NCBI GenBank assembly: GCA_016713175.1
Contig: JADJPQ010000019.1
Coordinates: 1-60,323 of the forward strand
Reading direction: 5' to 3'
DNA: 60,323 bases
Origin: Planctomycetota bacterium
Lineage (GTDB): Bacteria > Planctomycetota > UBA1135 > UBA2386
The notes under the pieces were generated by a model. That model did not search any database. It saw only the letters and a list, made by a program, of their open reading frames with translations, and was not told where the DNA came from. The translations under genes were made by a program, and so were the position numbers. Shown piece after piece: positions 10,034 to 20,169 of the stretch (position 1 is its first letter; each line of letters starts with the position of its first letter).

Positions 10034-11101
10034 ATGAAGTTGGCCCCCACGGTCACCCTCTGCGCCGTTGCCTGGCTGCTGACCATCAGCGCGCTGCACT
10101 CCTGGCTCAACCTCGACTCGACGCGCGCGGCCGACAGCGGCCCGGCGTTTCGCGTGGGATTCCTGCCGGTCACTTGACACCTGACCTGTCCCGTCAACCA
10201 CTTCATCCAGAAGAACCTGAATGGAGTCGGCGGGTTCGAACCGGTCCGGTTCAACGCGTGGCCCGAGCTGAAGGAAGCGTTCCTCAGCAAGTACACCAGT
10301 GCCACATTCATCCTGGCGCCGATGGCGATCAAGCTGCGCGAGGAAGGCGTGCCGATCAAGATCGTCTACCTCGGGCATCGCGACGGCTCGGCGGCGATGG
10401 TACACAAGGATTCGAGCATCTGGCGGGTCGAGGATCTGCGCGGCAAGAAGGTCGCGGTGCCCAACCGCTACAGCAACCAGCGGCTGCTGTTGTTCCGGTC
10501 GCTGAAGGCGGTGGGTATGACGTTCGACGATCTCGAACTGCTCGAGATGCCGCCGCCCGACATGCCGGCGGCGCTCTACAGCCACGCGGTCGACGCGATC
10601 ACGTCGGGGGAACCGTTCATGGCCCAGAGCGAACTCGACGGCTACGGCCGCGTGTTGTGGTTGACCAAGGATGTCTGGCCCGGGTTCATCTCGTGCGTGC
10701 TGGCGGTGCGCGAGGACGTGCTCGCCACGCAGCGTGACCGCGTGCAGAACCTCGTCGACGGCATCGCCCGGAGCGGCCTGTGGATCGACGAGCACATGGA
10801 CCACCGCATGCAGCTCGCGCAGTTCGTCAGCCAGAACTACTACAACCAGGATCCGCGCCTGCTCGAGTTCGTGCTCAGCAAGCCACCGGATCGCGTGACC
10901 TACACCAGCCTGGCCTTGCGGCGGCAGGACTTCGAGGAGATCGAACAGCTCGGCAAGGAATCGGGCCTGCTGGACGGCACCGCGCACTTCGACGACTACT
11001 GCGACTGTTCGTTCGTGCGGACCGACGGCTCGCTCGGCCGCTGGACGTTCGAGGACGCGGCCTCGGCGGCGGCGGCGCGGGCCAAGGGGCTGCTGCGATG
11101 A
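10034..11101 (+). CDS. ABC importer substrate-binding protein (NMT1/SsuA-like) with in-frame TGA, possible selenoprotein
   Basis: Read from the ATG at 10034 through an in-frame TGA at 10175-10177, this is 355 residues. It opens with a signal peptide (MKLAPTVTLCAVAWLLTISA), then FRVGFLPVT, the TGA at codon 48, then HLTCPVNHF, and continues as a two-lobed binding protein to 11101. In relatives as I remember them, the codon at this place is Cys, giving C-H-L-T-C-P. The fold resembles nitrate/sulfonate/thiamine-precursor binding proteins: a VYLGHRDG segment, DLRGKKVAVPNRYSNQ, and a long C-terminal helix region. If the TGA stops translation, only a start at 10322 (259 residues, no signal peptide, first lobe lost) remains. 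Its stop overlaps the permease start by ATGA. Ligand unknown. Confidence 0.8.
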
Positions 11102-11871
11102 ACGTGGCTGACCGGGGAGTCGCCGCTCGCTTCGGTCTGCCGCTGGCCGTTGCCGTGCTGTTCACGCTGGTCTGGGACCTGGCGGTCCGCTGCTCTGGCA
11201 GCGACCTGTTCCCGAAGCCCGTCGACGTGCTCGCCGGTCTGGTCGAACTGGCGAGCAAGGGCCTGCTGCTGAAGTACATCGTCGCCTCGCTGTTCCGGGT
11301 CTCGGTCGGCTTCACGCTCGCCGTGCTCGTCGGCGTGCCGCTTGGCCTGGTGTGTGGCTGGTTCCCGCCGCTGTTCCTGGCGCTCAACCCGCTGATCCAG
11401 GTGCTGCGCCCGATCTCGCCGATCGCGTGGATCCCGGTCGCGATCCTGTGGTTCGGCGTCGACGATCGCGCGCCGATCTTCCTGATCTTCCTCGCCAGCG
11501 TGTTCCCGATCACCGTGTCGTCGATGGCGGCGGTGCAGAACATCCAGCCGGTCTACATCCGCGCCGCGCGCAACTTCGGGTTGTCGCGACTGGAACTGTT
11601 CCGCCGCGTGATCCTGCCGGCGACGTTGCCGCAGATCCTGACCGCCGTCCGCATCGCCCTCGGCATCGCCTGGCTGGTGGTCGTCGCCGCCGAGATGATC
11701 GCCGTCAACTCGGGTCTCGGGTTCCTGATCATCGATGCCCGCAATGCCGGCAAGCGTTACGACCTCGTCGTCGCGGGCATGTTGATGATCGGACTGATCG
11801 GCCTCGGTCTCGACCAGCTGGTGCGTCGGCTCGAACGCTTCGACGAAGTGCGTTGGGGATATGCCCGATGA
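11098..11871 (+). CDS. ABC importer permease (SsuC/TauC-like)
   Basis: 257 residues with six predicted membrane helices, typical of BPD_transp_1 permeases for nitrate, sulfonate or taurine importers. The cytoplasmic coupling motif is readable near residues 157-185: ARNFGLSRLELFRRVILPA, then LPQILTAVRIALG, matching the E-A-A-x-x-x-G-x(9)-I-x-L-P pattern in relaxed form. The ATG at 11098 overlaps the binding-protein stop by four bases, and its own stop overlaps the next ATG by four bases, so the three genes look translationally coupled. It should form a homodimer in the inner membrane with the next gene's ATPase. Confidence 0.92.
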   Translation: MNVADRGVAARFGLPLAVAVLFTLVWDLAVRCSGSDLFPKPVDVLAGLVELASKGLLLKYIVASLFRVSVGFTLAVLVGVPLGLVCGWFPPLFLALNPLIQVLRPISPIAWIPVAILWFGVDDRAPIFLIFLASVFPITVSSMAAVQNIQPVYIRAARNFGLSRLELFRRVILPATLPQILTAVRIALGIAWLVVVAAEMIAVNSGLGFLIIDARNAGKRYDLVVAGMLMIGLIGLGLDQLVRRLERFDEVRWGYAR

Positions 11872-13946
11872 GCGCTGTCCCAGAAGCGCCGGTGGTGCAG
11901 GTGCGCGACCTGTTCGTGCGCTTTCCCGGCAAGGCCGGCGGCAAGCCGATCGAGGTGCTCGAACGCGTCGACCTCGACGTGCAGCGCGGCGAGTTCGTCT
12001 GCATCGTCGGCCCGTCCGGTTGCGGCAAGTCGACGCTGCTCAACGCCATCGCCGGGTTCCAGGCGCCGAGCGCCGGCACGATCCTGGTCGACGGCAGGCC
12101 GGTGCGCGGCCCGGACCCGCGCCGGATCTTCGTGTTCCAGGAGAACGGCGTGTTCCCGTGGCTGACGGTGGAGGCCAACATCGGCTTCGGCCTCGGTCGG
12201 CAGTCTCGCGAGCTCCGGGAACGCACCGTCGCGCACTACATCGAGATGGTCGGTCTGACCGGCTTCGAGAAGGCCTACCCGCGCGAACTGTCGGGCGGCA
12301 TGCGCCAGCGGGTCGAGATCGCGCGCGCGCTGGCCGCCGACCCCGACCTGATCTACATGGACGAGCCGTTCGGCGCGCTCGACTTCCTGACCCGCCTGAA
12401 GATGCGCAGCGATCTGATCCGCATCTGGCGTGAGGAACGGAAGACGGTGCTGTTCGTCACCCACGACATCGACGAGGCCGTGCAGCTTGCCGATCGGGTT
12501 CTGGTGATGACGCGACGGCCGGCAACGGTGCAGGAGTCGGTGGCGGTGCCGCTGCCGCGACCGCGCGATCTGGACAGCCCGGGATATCTAGCGATCCGCG
12601 ACCGCATCTTCGCCACGATGGGCATGCCGGTGTTCGTTGGCGCCGAGAGCGCCGCCGTGGGGGCCGCAGCGGCACCGCTGGCGGCTCCGGCCGCCGGACC
12701 TGACGACGTCGTGATCGTCGGCGGCGGCCCGGCCGGCGCGATCCTCGGCGCCTATCTGGCGCGCGCCGGCGTGCGCACGACGATCGTCGACAAAGCCGTG
12801 CATCCGCGCCCGCACGTCGGGGAGTCGTTGTTGTGTTCGACGACGCGGGTGTTCGACGAGATCGGCATCCTGCCGACGCTGGAACGAGCGGGCTTCGTCC
12901 GCAAGCCGGGCGCGACCTGGACGCGGTGGCCAGACGGCGCGTCCGGTGACGTGCGGTTCCGCGCCATGCCGCACCTCGGCGTGGCCGTCGACTACACCTG
13001 GCACGTCGATCGCAGCCGCCTCGACGCCTTGCTGCTCGAACACGCCAAACGGCTCGGCGTGCAGGTGCGAGAAGGTGTCCGGGCGACGCAGGTCGAGTTT
13101 GCCGGCGGTCGGGCGACCGGCGTCCGGCTCGCGGACGGCAGTGTGCTGCCCGCCCGGCTCGTCGTCGATGCCTCCGGGCGAGGCACCCTCCTAGGCACCC
13201 AGCTCGGCATCAAGCGCGTTGACGCCGGCTTCGATCAGTTCACCGTGCACAACTGGTTCGAGGGTTTCGACCGTGGGCCGCAGGCGACCGCCGAACACGT
13301 GCATGTGCACGTGCTGGCACGGCCGCGTTCGTGGCTGTGGCAGATTCCGGTGAGCGCGTCCGTCACGTCGCTTGGCCTGGTGACTCGCCGCGCCGATTTC
13401 GTGCACGCCGATGAGGATGTCGCGGCCTGGTTCGCCAGCCGGATCGCCGAACAGCCCGAACTGCAGGCTCGCATCGCGGCCGCGCGGCCGGTGCACGCAT
13501 TCGTGCGCGAGAGCAACTTCAGCTACCAGCTCGACCGGCTCGCCGGCGATGGCTGGCTGGTGATCGGCGACGCCGGTCGCTTCGTCGATCCGTTGTTCTC
13601 GTCGGGCGTCAGCGTCGCGGCCGAGTCGGCGCGACTGGCGGCGACGGCGATCCGCACGGCGCTGGCGACCGACACCGTTGCGGTCGGCGCGTTCGTCGAC
13701 TGGGAGCGCACGGTGCGCACCGGGGTCGATCGCTGGCGCGAGCTGATCGCCCAGTTCTATCGGCTGCCCGGCTTGTTCCTCGACTGGCTGCGGCAGGACG
13801 AACGGCAGGAACAGCTGCGTCCGCTGCTGCAGGGCGAGGTCTGGGGCGCGGCGCCGCTGTCGGTGCTCGAGCAGCTGCGCGCCAGCATCGACGCCATCGC
13901 GGCCGATCCGCGGCATCCACGACACGCCGAACTGGGCGTCGATTGA
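11868..13946 (+). CDS. ABC transporter ATPase fused to a flavin-dependent halogenase-like oxidoreductase
   Basis: 692 residues in one continuous frame. Residues 1-255 are an SsuB/TauB-type ATPase: Walker A GPSGCGKST (48-56), Q-loop Gln 91, signature LSGGMRQR (141-148), Walker B LIYMDEP (161-167), H-loop His 199. An Ala/Pro/Gly linker spans about 261-278. Residues 280-692 are a FAD-binding protein of the halogenase/geranylgeranyl-reductase type: GGGPAG (285-290), HVGESLL (316-322), a Lys at 346 in RKPGATW aligned by eye with the catalytic Lys of flavin halogenases, WLWQIP at 489-494 matching the halogenase WxWxIP motif, and GDAGRFVDPLFSSG for FAD. All key residues of both halves are present. 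It may couple uptake to oxidation or halogenation of the substrate; that role is inference. Confidence 0.88.
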   Translation: MSAVPEAPVVQVRDLFVRFPGKAGGKPIEVLERVDLDVQRGEFVCIVGPSGCGKSTLLNAIAGFQAPSAGTILVDGRPVRGPDPRRIFVFQENGVFPWLTVEANIGFGLGRQSRELRERTVAHYIEMVGLTGFEKAYPRELSGGMRQRVEIARALAADPDLIYMDEPFGALDFLTRLKMRSDLIRIWREERKTVLFVTHDIDEAVQLADRVLVMTRRPATVQESVAVPLPRPRDLDSPGYLAIRDRIFATMGMPVFVGAESAAVGAAAAPLAAPAAGPDDVVIVGGGPAGAILGAYLARAGVRTTIVDKAVHPRPHVGESLLCSTTRVFDEIGILPTLERAGFVRKPGATWTRWPDGASGDVRFRAMPHLGVAVDYTWHVDRSRLDALLLEHAKRLGVQVREGVRATQVEFAGGRATGVRLADGSVLPARLVVDASGRGTLLGTQLGIKRVDAGFDQFTVHNWFEGFDRGPQATAEHVHVHVLARPRSWLWQIPVSASVTSLGLVTRRADFVHADEDVAAWFASRIAEQPELQARIAAARPVHAFVRESNFSYQLDRLAGDGWLVIGDAGRFVDPLFSSGVSVAAESARLAATAIRTALATDTVAVGAFVDWERTVRTGVDRWRELIAQFYRLPGLFLDWLRQDERQEQLRPLLQGEVWGAAPLSVLEQLRASIDAIAADPRHPRHAELGVD

Positions 13947-14057
13947 ACGAGGTTCGCGGCCTCCTCGGCGTTGCTGCCGAGGATCGGGGTCACGACAGCA
14001 GGTGCCGCAGCAAGCCCAGGCTGCCGCCGCTGTGCGCCGCCGCCGATGCGGCGGGCT

Positions 14058-14087
14058 GACCATTTCGTTGCCGCCAACGAGATGGTC
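14058..14087. other. 13-bp perfect intergenic hairpin
   Basis: Bases 14058-14070 pair with 14075-14087 (13 pairs, one of them G-T) around a 4-base loop. It lies 112 bases after the importer operon, in a 470-base gene-free gap (13947-14416). No T run follows on either strand, so it is not a standard intrinsic terminator, but it could mark the end of the importer transcript or be part of a small mobile repeat. Confidence 0.6.
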
Positions 14088-14154
14088 TCGGAGTCATAAG
14101 AGTCAAGCCGGGAACGTTTTGCGATGCCCTGATGCCTCGGCCACGGAAGCCGAC

Positions 14155-14234
14155 GTTGCTGGCAAGCCGGCCATCGACCGGGTCGCGCGCCTCGCTCGTT
14201 GCTGGCAAGCCGGCCATCGACCGGGTCGCGCGCC
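14155..14234. repeat. 37-base direct repeat, two copies, 43-base period
   Basis: Copies at 14155-14191 and 14198-14234 appear identical, separated by six bases. Both lie in the gene-free gap before the CvpA-like gene. No open frame or coding signal matches the period. The rest of the gap (14235-14416) shows no gene. Confidence 0.8.
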
Positions 14235-14416
14235 ACCCTCGCTGCTTCGGACCTGGATGCACCGGGCGAACTGCACGGCGGAACGGTTGCCAGGGAGTCG
14301 GCGCCGACCCGGGTCACCGGACCGGACCAGCCGCTGGTCCACGACGTGTGCGGCTTCCGCACGTGGGCGGCGGAGCTCCTTCGAACCCCGAACCCGAAGA
14401 AGCAAGACGAGAACCC

Positions 14417-15160
14417 ATGTGGCACAATGTGCCCGTGCTCGGTCAGGCACCATCGGGCCCGCAGGGCCAGGCCCAGGATCCAGGCGCAGCGGTCCTGCTG
14501 CAGGATCTCGGCTGGGTCGACGCCACGGCGCTCGCGGTGATCGCGACGTTCTGCATCATCGGCCTGTTCAAGGGCTTCGTCTGGCAGGTCAGCCGGATCG
14601 CGATCCTGGCCCTGGCCTACGTGCTCGCCGGCCGCTTCGGCGCCGACCTCGGCGCCTGGCTGCACCATGCGCTCAGCACCCCCGGCGCCACCATCGACGA
14701 GACCGCCACCACGCCGGCGACGACGCTGTACGCCGCCTACGTGCTGATCTTCCTCGGCGTGCTGATCGCGCTGTCGCTGCTCGCCCTGCTGCTGCAGGCG
14801 CTGGTCAAGAAGGCCGGCATGACGTTCTTCGATCGCCTCGGCGGCGGCGCCATCGGCATCGGCACCGGCGCCTGCGTGGTGTTCTTCCTGCTGGCGCTGG
14901 TGCACATGTTCGTGCCGCGAACGCAGATCGCCGCCGCCGCCGCGGAGTCGCACTCGCTGCGCTGGTCCAGGCGGGCGCTCGAGGCGCTCGGCGAGCTGGT
15001 GCCCGACGAAGTCCGCGGCGTGTTCGCGTTGCCGCCGCTGCGGCTGCCGGCGAACGTGGTGCCAGGGTCGTTGCCGGGGCCGGTGGATGCCACGCCGCCG
15101 GGTCAGGCCGGCGACACCAACGCCCCGCCCGCTCAGCAACAACCAAGGCGCTCGAACTGA
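14417..15160 (+). CDS. CvpA-family membrane protein
   Basis: 247 residues. A short N-terminal tail is followed by four hydrophobic helices (about residues 38-58, 62-82, 105-135 and 150-172) with the D-x-x-x-(A/I)-x-x-(A/I)-x-x-G-x-x-x-G-F-V-x-x pattern of CvpA (colicin V production) proteins; here GLFKGFVWQVSR and FFDRLGGGAIGIGTGAC can be read. The C-terminal 50 residues are Pro/Ala-rich and probably disordered. The family is linked to envelope stability and biofilm in other bacteria; the role here is unknown. The ATG at 14417 is the last start before the conserved part. Its 3' end overlaps the ATP-grasp gene's end by 28 bases, tail to tail. Confidence 0.75.
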   Translation: MWHNVPVLGQAPSGPQGQAQDPGAAVLLQDLGWVDATALAVIATFCIIGLFKGFVWQVSRIAILALAYVLAGRFGADLGAWLHHALSTPGATIDETATTPATTLYAAYVLIFLGVLIALSLLALLLQALVKKAGMTFFDRLGGGAIGIGTGACVVFFLLALVHMFVPRTQIAAAAAESHSLRWSRRALEALGELVPDEVRGVFALPPLRLPANVVPGSLPGPVDATPPGQAGDTNAPPAQQQPRRSN

Positions 15161-16392
15161 TAGTCGAGGTCGCTCTCGATCGACCGCCGCGTCGCCTCGA
15201 TCGCCGCGCGCGAGTCGCCACCGAGGTTGACGACCGCGTACCGGATGCTGTGTCCATCTTCGGCCGCGAAGTCGGCGAGCTCGTCGCCGATCGCGCACTC
15301 GCTCCAGACCCGCGCCGCGTGCCGCCGTTCGGTCTGTTCGATCCGGGACCGGTCCGGCGCGGACGTGACCCGTGCCGGCGCAAACAGGCGCAACGGTACG
15401 CTGGCGGCAGCGGCGACCGGGCCTTGACGCGGCCGCCAGCGTGGTCGGTCGCCGAGCGCGATCGCCGCGGCGAGCTCGTAGCTGTGCGTGCCGTCGACCG
15501 CTTCGTACAGATCGGCGAACTGCCCGCACAGCCGTGGATTGACCTCGACGATCCAGGCCCGCTGCCTCGGCTCGTCCCAGAACAACTCGACGTTGCACAG
15601 CGTGTCGCGCAGCGCCGACGCGGCGATCGCGGCGGTGGCGGTGCTCAGCAACTGTCCTTGCGCTGCGGCCGGCAGCAGCGACGGGTAGTCGAACTGCAGG
15701 AACGAACCGGTCTGCGGATGACAGCGACTGTCGACGACCCCGAACAGCGTCACCTCATCGCCACGGACCAAGCCCTCGACCGTGACCAGCGCGCCGTGCA
15801 GGACTTCTTCGACCAGGCACCCATCCCCTGGCAGCAACTGCGGCGCGAACGCCTGCAGGAGCCGCCGCCACGGCGCGAGCCAGTGGCGGCGGTAGCGTTG
15901 GAACGACGGCGTCGCCAGCCGACCGCGCAGGTCGGCGAGATCGGCGACGCGGCCAGCGAAGCGCGAGAACGAACCGCGCACCGGTTTGCAGAACGCCGGT
16001 CCTGGCCACGGCCATGCCGTCGGGGCCTCGGGGTCCACGTGCTGCCACTGCGGCACTGCCGCGGGGATCGCCTGCTGCTGCCGCAGGCGGGCGTAGCCCT
16101 TGTGCGCCGCCGACAGGACCGCCGTCGGATCCGGTCCCGGCAACCCCAGTTCGCGCGCCAGCGCCGCCGCCAACGCGGCGCCAGGGTAGTCCGAAGAGCT
16201 GAAGACGCCATCCAGGCGACCGCGCCAGTCGGCCACCTGTTCGCCAAGCCACGCCTCCGGGTCGAAATCGGCGGCGATGTCGGCATCGTCCGGCCCGATC
16301 GTGACGAACTCGAACGGTGTCCCGCGGGCTCGCAGGTGGGCAAGCTGGCGGTGATCCCAGGCGGTCGGCAGCACGAGCGCGACGGTCGGCAC
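15133..16392 (-). CDS. ATP-grasp family ligase-like protein
   Basis: 419 residues. It has the ATP-grasp order: an N-terminal pre-ATP-grasp domain (LPTAWDHRQL, then VFSSSDYPGAALAAALA), an FCKPVRGSFSRFAG nucleotide-binding loop, a VEEVLHG hinge segment, and the metal-binding EVNPRLCGQF near residue 310. Substrate cannot be told from sequence; relatives join amino or carboxyl groups in peptide-like or cofactor products. The GTG at 16390-16392 was chosen as the only start directly before the first beta strand. It is divergent from the TPP riboswitch and thiC with 62 bases between, which hints at but does not prove a link to thiamine. Confidence 0.82.
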   Translation of the reverse strand: MPTVALVLPTAWDHRQLAHLRARGTPFEFVTIGPDDADIAADFDPEAWLGEQVADWRGRLDGVFSSSDYPGAALAAALARELGLPGPDPTAVLSAAHKGYARLRQQQAIPAAVPQWQHVDPEAPTAWPWPGPAFCKPVRGSFSRFAGRVADLADLRGRLATPSFQRYRRHWLAPWRRLLQAFAPQLLPGDGCLVEEVLHGALVTVEGLVRGDEVTLFGVVDSRCHPQTGSFLQFDYPSLLPAAAQGQLLSTATAAIAASALRDTLCNVELFWDEPRQRAWIVEVNPRLCGQFADLYEAVDGTHSYELAAAIALGDRPRWRPRQGPVAAAASVPLRLFAPARVTSAPDRSRIEQTERRHAARVWSECAIGDELADFAAEDGHSIRYAVVNLGGDSRAAIEATRRSIESDLDYQFERLGCC

Positions 16393-16454
16393 GCCGGCAG
16401 GATGCCGGCCAGCCCGGCCTTGCGCCACCGCCGCCGATCCCCGATCCTGTCGTT

Positions 16455-16536
16455 CCTCCTGCTTGGGGGCGTCGGCGCGGTTGCGCCGACTGAGATGCAC
16501 CCCTCGAACCTGATCCGGATCATGCCGGCGTAGGAA
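16455..16536 (+). promoter_or_regulatory. TPP riboswitch (THI element) upstream of thiC
   Basis: The conserved TPP-aptamer blocks are present in order: CTGAGA at 16490-16495, ACCC then GAACCTGATC at 16506-16515, and ATGCCGGCGTAGGA at 16522-16535. A closing stem pairs TCCTGC (16457-16462) with GTAGGA (16530-16535). The thiC start lies 10 bases after the aptamer, so the switch probably blocks ribosome entry when thiamine pyrophosphate is bound. Confidence 0.95.
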
Positions 16537-16545
16537 ACAGCAGCC

Positions 16546-18141
<1,596 letters not shown>

Positions 18142-18159
18142 GGACCGGCGTCGGCGACT

Positions 18160-19365
18160 TCACGCTCCCGATGCGAGCGGCAGCGTGACCCAGAACGTGC
18201 TGCCGCCGCCGAGCACGCTGTCGACACCGATCTCGCCGTGCAGCGCCCGCACGACGTTCTTCGCGATCGCCAGGCCGAGCCCGGTGCCGCCCAGTTCGCG
18301 CGAGCGCGCCTTGTCGACCCGATAGAAGCGCTCGAACACGCGTTCCTTGTCCTCGTCGGACAGCCCGATGCCGGTGTCCGTCACCTCGAGCCGGACTGCG
18401 GCGTCCCTCGCCAGCACCCGCACCGTGACGGCGCCGCCCTCGGGCGTGTATTTGATCGCGTTGTCGATCAGGTTGCCGACCACCTGCCGCAGCGATTCGG
18501 GCTCGCCTCGGATCGGCACCGGCCGTTCGGTGAGTTCGCCGACGATCCGCAGACGCTTGCGCTCGGCCAACGCGTGCAGATCGCGCAGGGTCTCACGGAC
18601 GATCGCCGCCAGGTCGGTCGGTTCGGCCGGCAGCAACGCATCGCGTTCTTCATCCAGGCGCGACAGCGTCAACAGGTCGCCGACCAGGGCGGCCAGCCGC
18701 TCGGACTGCCGCGCGATCTTGCCGAGGAACCGCTGACGCGTGTCCGCCGCCATCGCCGGGTCGTCGATCAGGGTCTCCACGAACCCCAGGATCGCCGCCA
18801 GCGGGGTCTTCAACTCGTGACTGACGTTGGCGACGAAATCGCGCCGGTGCGACTCGAGCTGCCGGAGTCGACTGAGGTCGTCGATGCCGATCACGACCCC
18901 GACGCCAGGCACCGCCTGGACGTGGACATCCAGCGTGCGCTTGCGCTCCCGATCGCGATCGTCGAGCAGTTCGAACGTGTGCGGCGCTCCGGTCAGCAGG
19001 CTCTGGCGGACGGCCTCGGCAAGGCGCGGCCATGGCGCCACATCCGCGAACCTCTGGCCGATGGACGCCGCGATCGGTCGCTGCAGCAGCCCTGCCGCCG
19101 CGCTGTTGCCGGCGACCAGATGCCCCTGGGTATCGACCACCAGGACCCCCTCGCCGGTGCCGTCGAGCGCGCCGTCGAGCCGCTGCAGTCGGACCTGCAG
19201 ATCGCCGACGACCTGCCGCAGCCGTTCGGTCTCTTCGGCCGCGGTCTTGGCCCTGGCGATCGTGTGCGTATGCACGGCACCGAGCATCACGCAGCCGGCG
19301 ATGCCTGCCCAGGCGGCCAGCGTCGTGTGGTCGAATTCCCACAGCAGCAGCACGAGCAGCACCAC
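18160..19365 (-). CDS. phoR: PhoR-like membrane sensor histidine kinase
   Basis: 401 residues. Two N-terminal membrane helices (1-12 and about 15-32) are followed by a PAS domain (about 62-165), a HisKA domain with phospho-acceptor His 183 in VSHELKTPL, and a HATPase_c domain with N-box NLIDNAIKYTPEGG, G1 DTGIGLS and G2 GGTGLGLAI. The GTG at 19363-19365 starts just before the first helix; no ATG lies between it and the upstream in-frame stop, so the first helix may be short by a few residues. Gene order with the PhoB-like regulator fits phosphate sensing, though no phosphate transport genes are nearby. Confidence 0.9.
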   Translation of the reverse strand: MVLLVLLLWEFDHTTLAAWAGIAGCVMLGAVHTHTIARAKTAAEETERLRQVVGDLQVRLQRLDGALDGTGEGVLVVDTQGHLVAGNSAAAGLLQRPIAASIGQRFADVAPWPRLAEAVRQSLLTGAPHTFELLDDRDRERKRTLDVHVQAVPGVGVVIGIDDLSRLRQLESHRRDFVANVSHELKTPLAAILGFVETLIDDPAMAADTRQRFLGKIARQSERLAALVGDLLTLSRLDEERDALLPAEPTDLAAIVRETLRDLHALAERKRLRIVGELTERPVPIRGEPESLRQVVGNLIDNAIKYTPEGGAVTVRVLARDAAVRLEVTDTGIGLSDEDKERVFERFYRVDKARSRELGGTGLGLAIAKNVVRALHGEIGVDSVLGGGSTFWVTLPLASGA

Positions 19366-19403
19366 CGTGAGATACAGGAGCGTTTCCTTCCCGAACTGCA
19401 GGT

Positions 19404-20102
19404 CTACCTCCCGACCTCAGCGAACCGGTAACCGACGCCGCGCACGGTCTCGATCAGATTGCCGGCGTCGCCGAGCTTCTGCCGCAGCGAACGCACGTGC
19501 ACATCGATGTTGCGGTCGGTCACGACCGCGTCCTCGCCGATCACCCGGCTCAGCAGATGCGAACGCGGGAACACCCGGCCCGGATGGCTGGCGAGGAAGT
19601 GCAGCAGCCGCATCTCGGTCGGCGTCACGGTGATCAATCGATCGCCGATCCGCAGTTCGTGGCGGGCGAGGTCGATGCTCATCTCGCCGCGCACCACCCG
19701 ATCACCACCGCCGGACTCCTCGCGCAGCGGTCCACGCCGCAGCACGACCTTGACCCGGGCGATCAGTTCGCGCGGGCTGAACGGCTTGGTGATGTAGTCG
19801 TCGGCGCCGATGCCGAGCCCCAACACGATGTCGCTCTCCTCGCTCTTGGCGGTGACCATCACCAGCGGGATCGCGCGGGTGACCGGGTCGGACTTGACCT
19901 GACGGCATACTTCGACGCCATCCATGCCGGGCAACATCAGGTCGAGGATCACGAGATCAGGGTTGTCGGTGCGGATGCGGCTGAGGCCCTGCTCGCCGTT
20001 GCGGCAGGGCAGAACCTTGTAACCTTCACGCTCGAGGTTGTACTGGATCACTTCGAGGATGTCGGGCTCATCTTCGATGACGAGGATCTTCGGTTTGGCC
20101 AA
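19404..20102 (-). CDS. phoB: PhoB-like OmpR-family response regulator
   Basis: 232 residues from a TTG at 20100-20102. The receiver domain has acidic pocket EDEP (10-13), phospho-acceptor Asp 54 in ILDLMLPGMDG, and the Lys of ITKPFSP near 106; a winged-helix DNA-binding domain follows, with LTVTPTEMRLL-like and DRNIDVHVRSLRQKLG segments and a final RGVGYRF. The TTG is preferred over the ATG at 20111 because GAAAGGA ends 8 bases before the TTG, an ideal ribosome-site spacing, while it directly abuts the ATG; the product then starts M-A-K-P-K-I-L-V like other PhoB proteins. If the ATG is used, the protein is three residues longer. Confidence 0.88.
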   Translation of the reverse strand: MAKPKILVIEDEPDILEVIQYNLEREGYKVLPCRNGEQGLSRIRTDNPDLVILDLMLPGMDGVEVCRQVKSDPVTRAIPLVMVTAKSEESDIVLGLGIGADDYITKPFSPRELIARVKVVLRRGPLREESGGGDRVVRGEMSIDLARHELRIGDRLITVTPTEMRLLHFLASHPGRVFPRSHLLSRVIGEDAVVTDRNIDVHVRSLRQKLGDAGNLIETVRGVGYRFAEVGR

Positions 20103-20169
20103 GGCGGTCATCCTTTCGGTCAAGGAACGAGAAGGAGACTCGTCAAGAATCGTGAAGCCACGGTGAAGA

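Noticed and set aside
10198..10252. Two stem-loops after the TGA as proven SECIS elements
   Set aside because: One has the right distance but no G at the loop start, the other has a fitting loop but lies 66 bases away. Neither is convincing by itself.
14155..14234. CRISPR array
   Set aside because: Only two copies with a six-base gap and no cas genes nearby.
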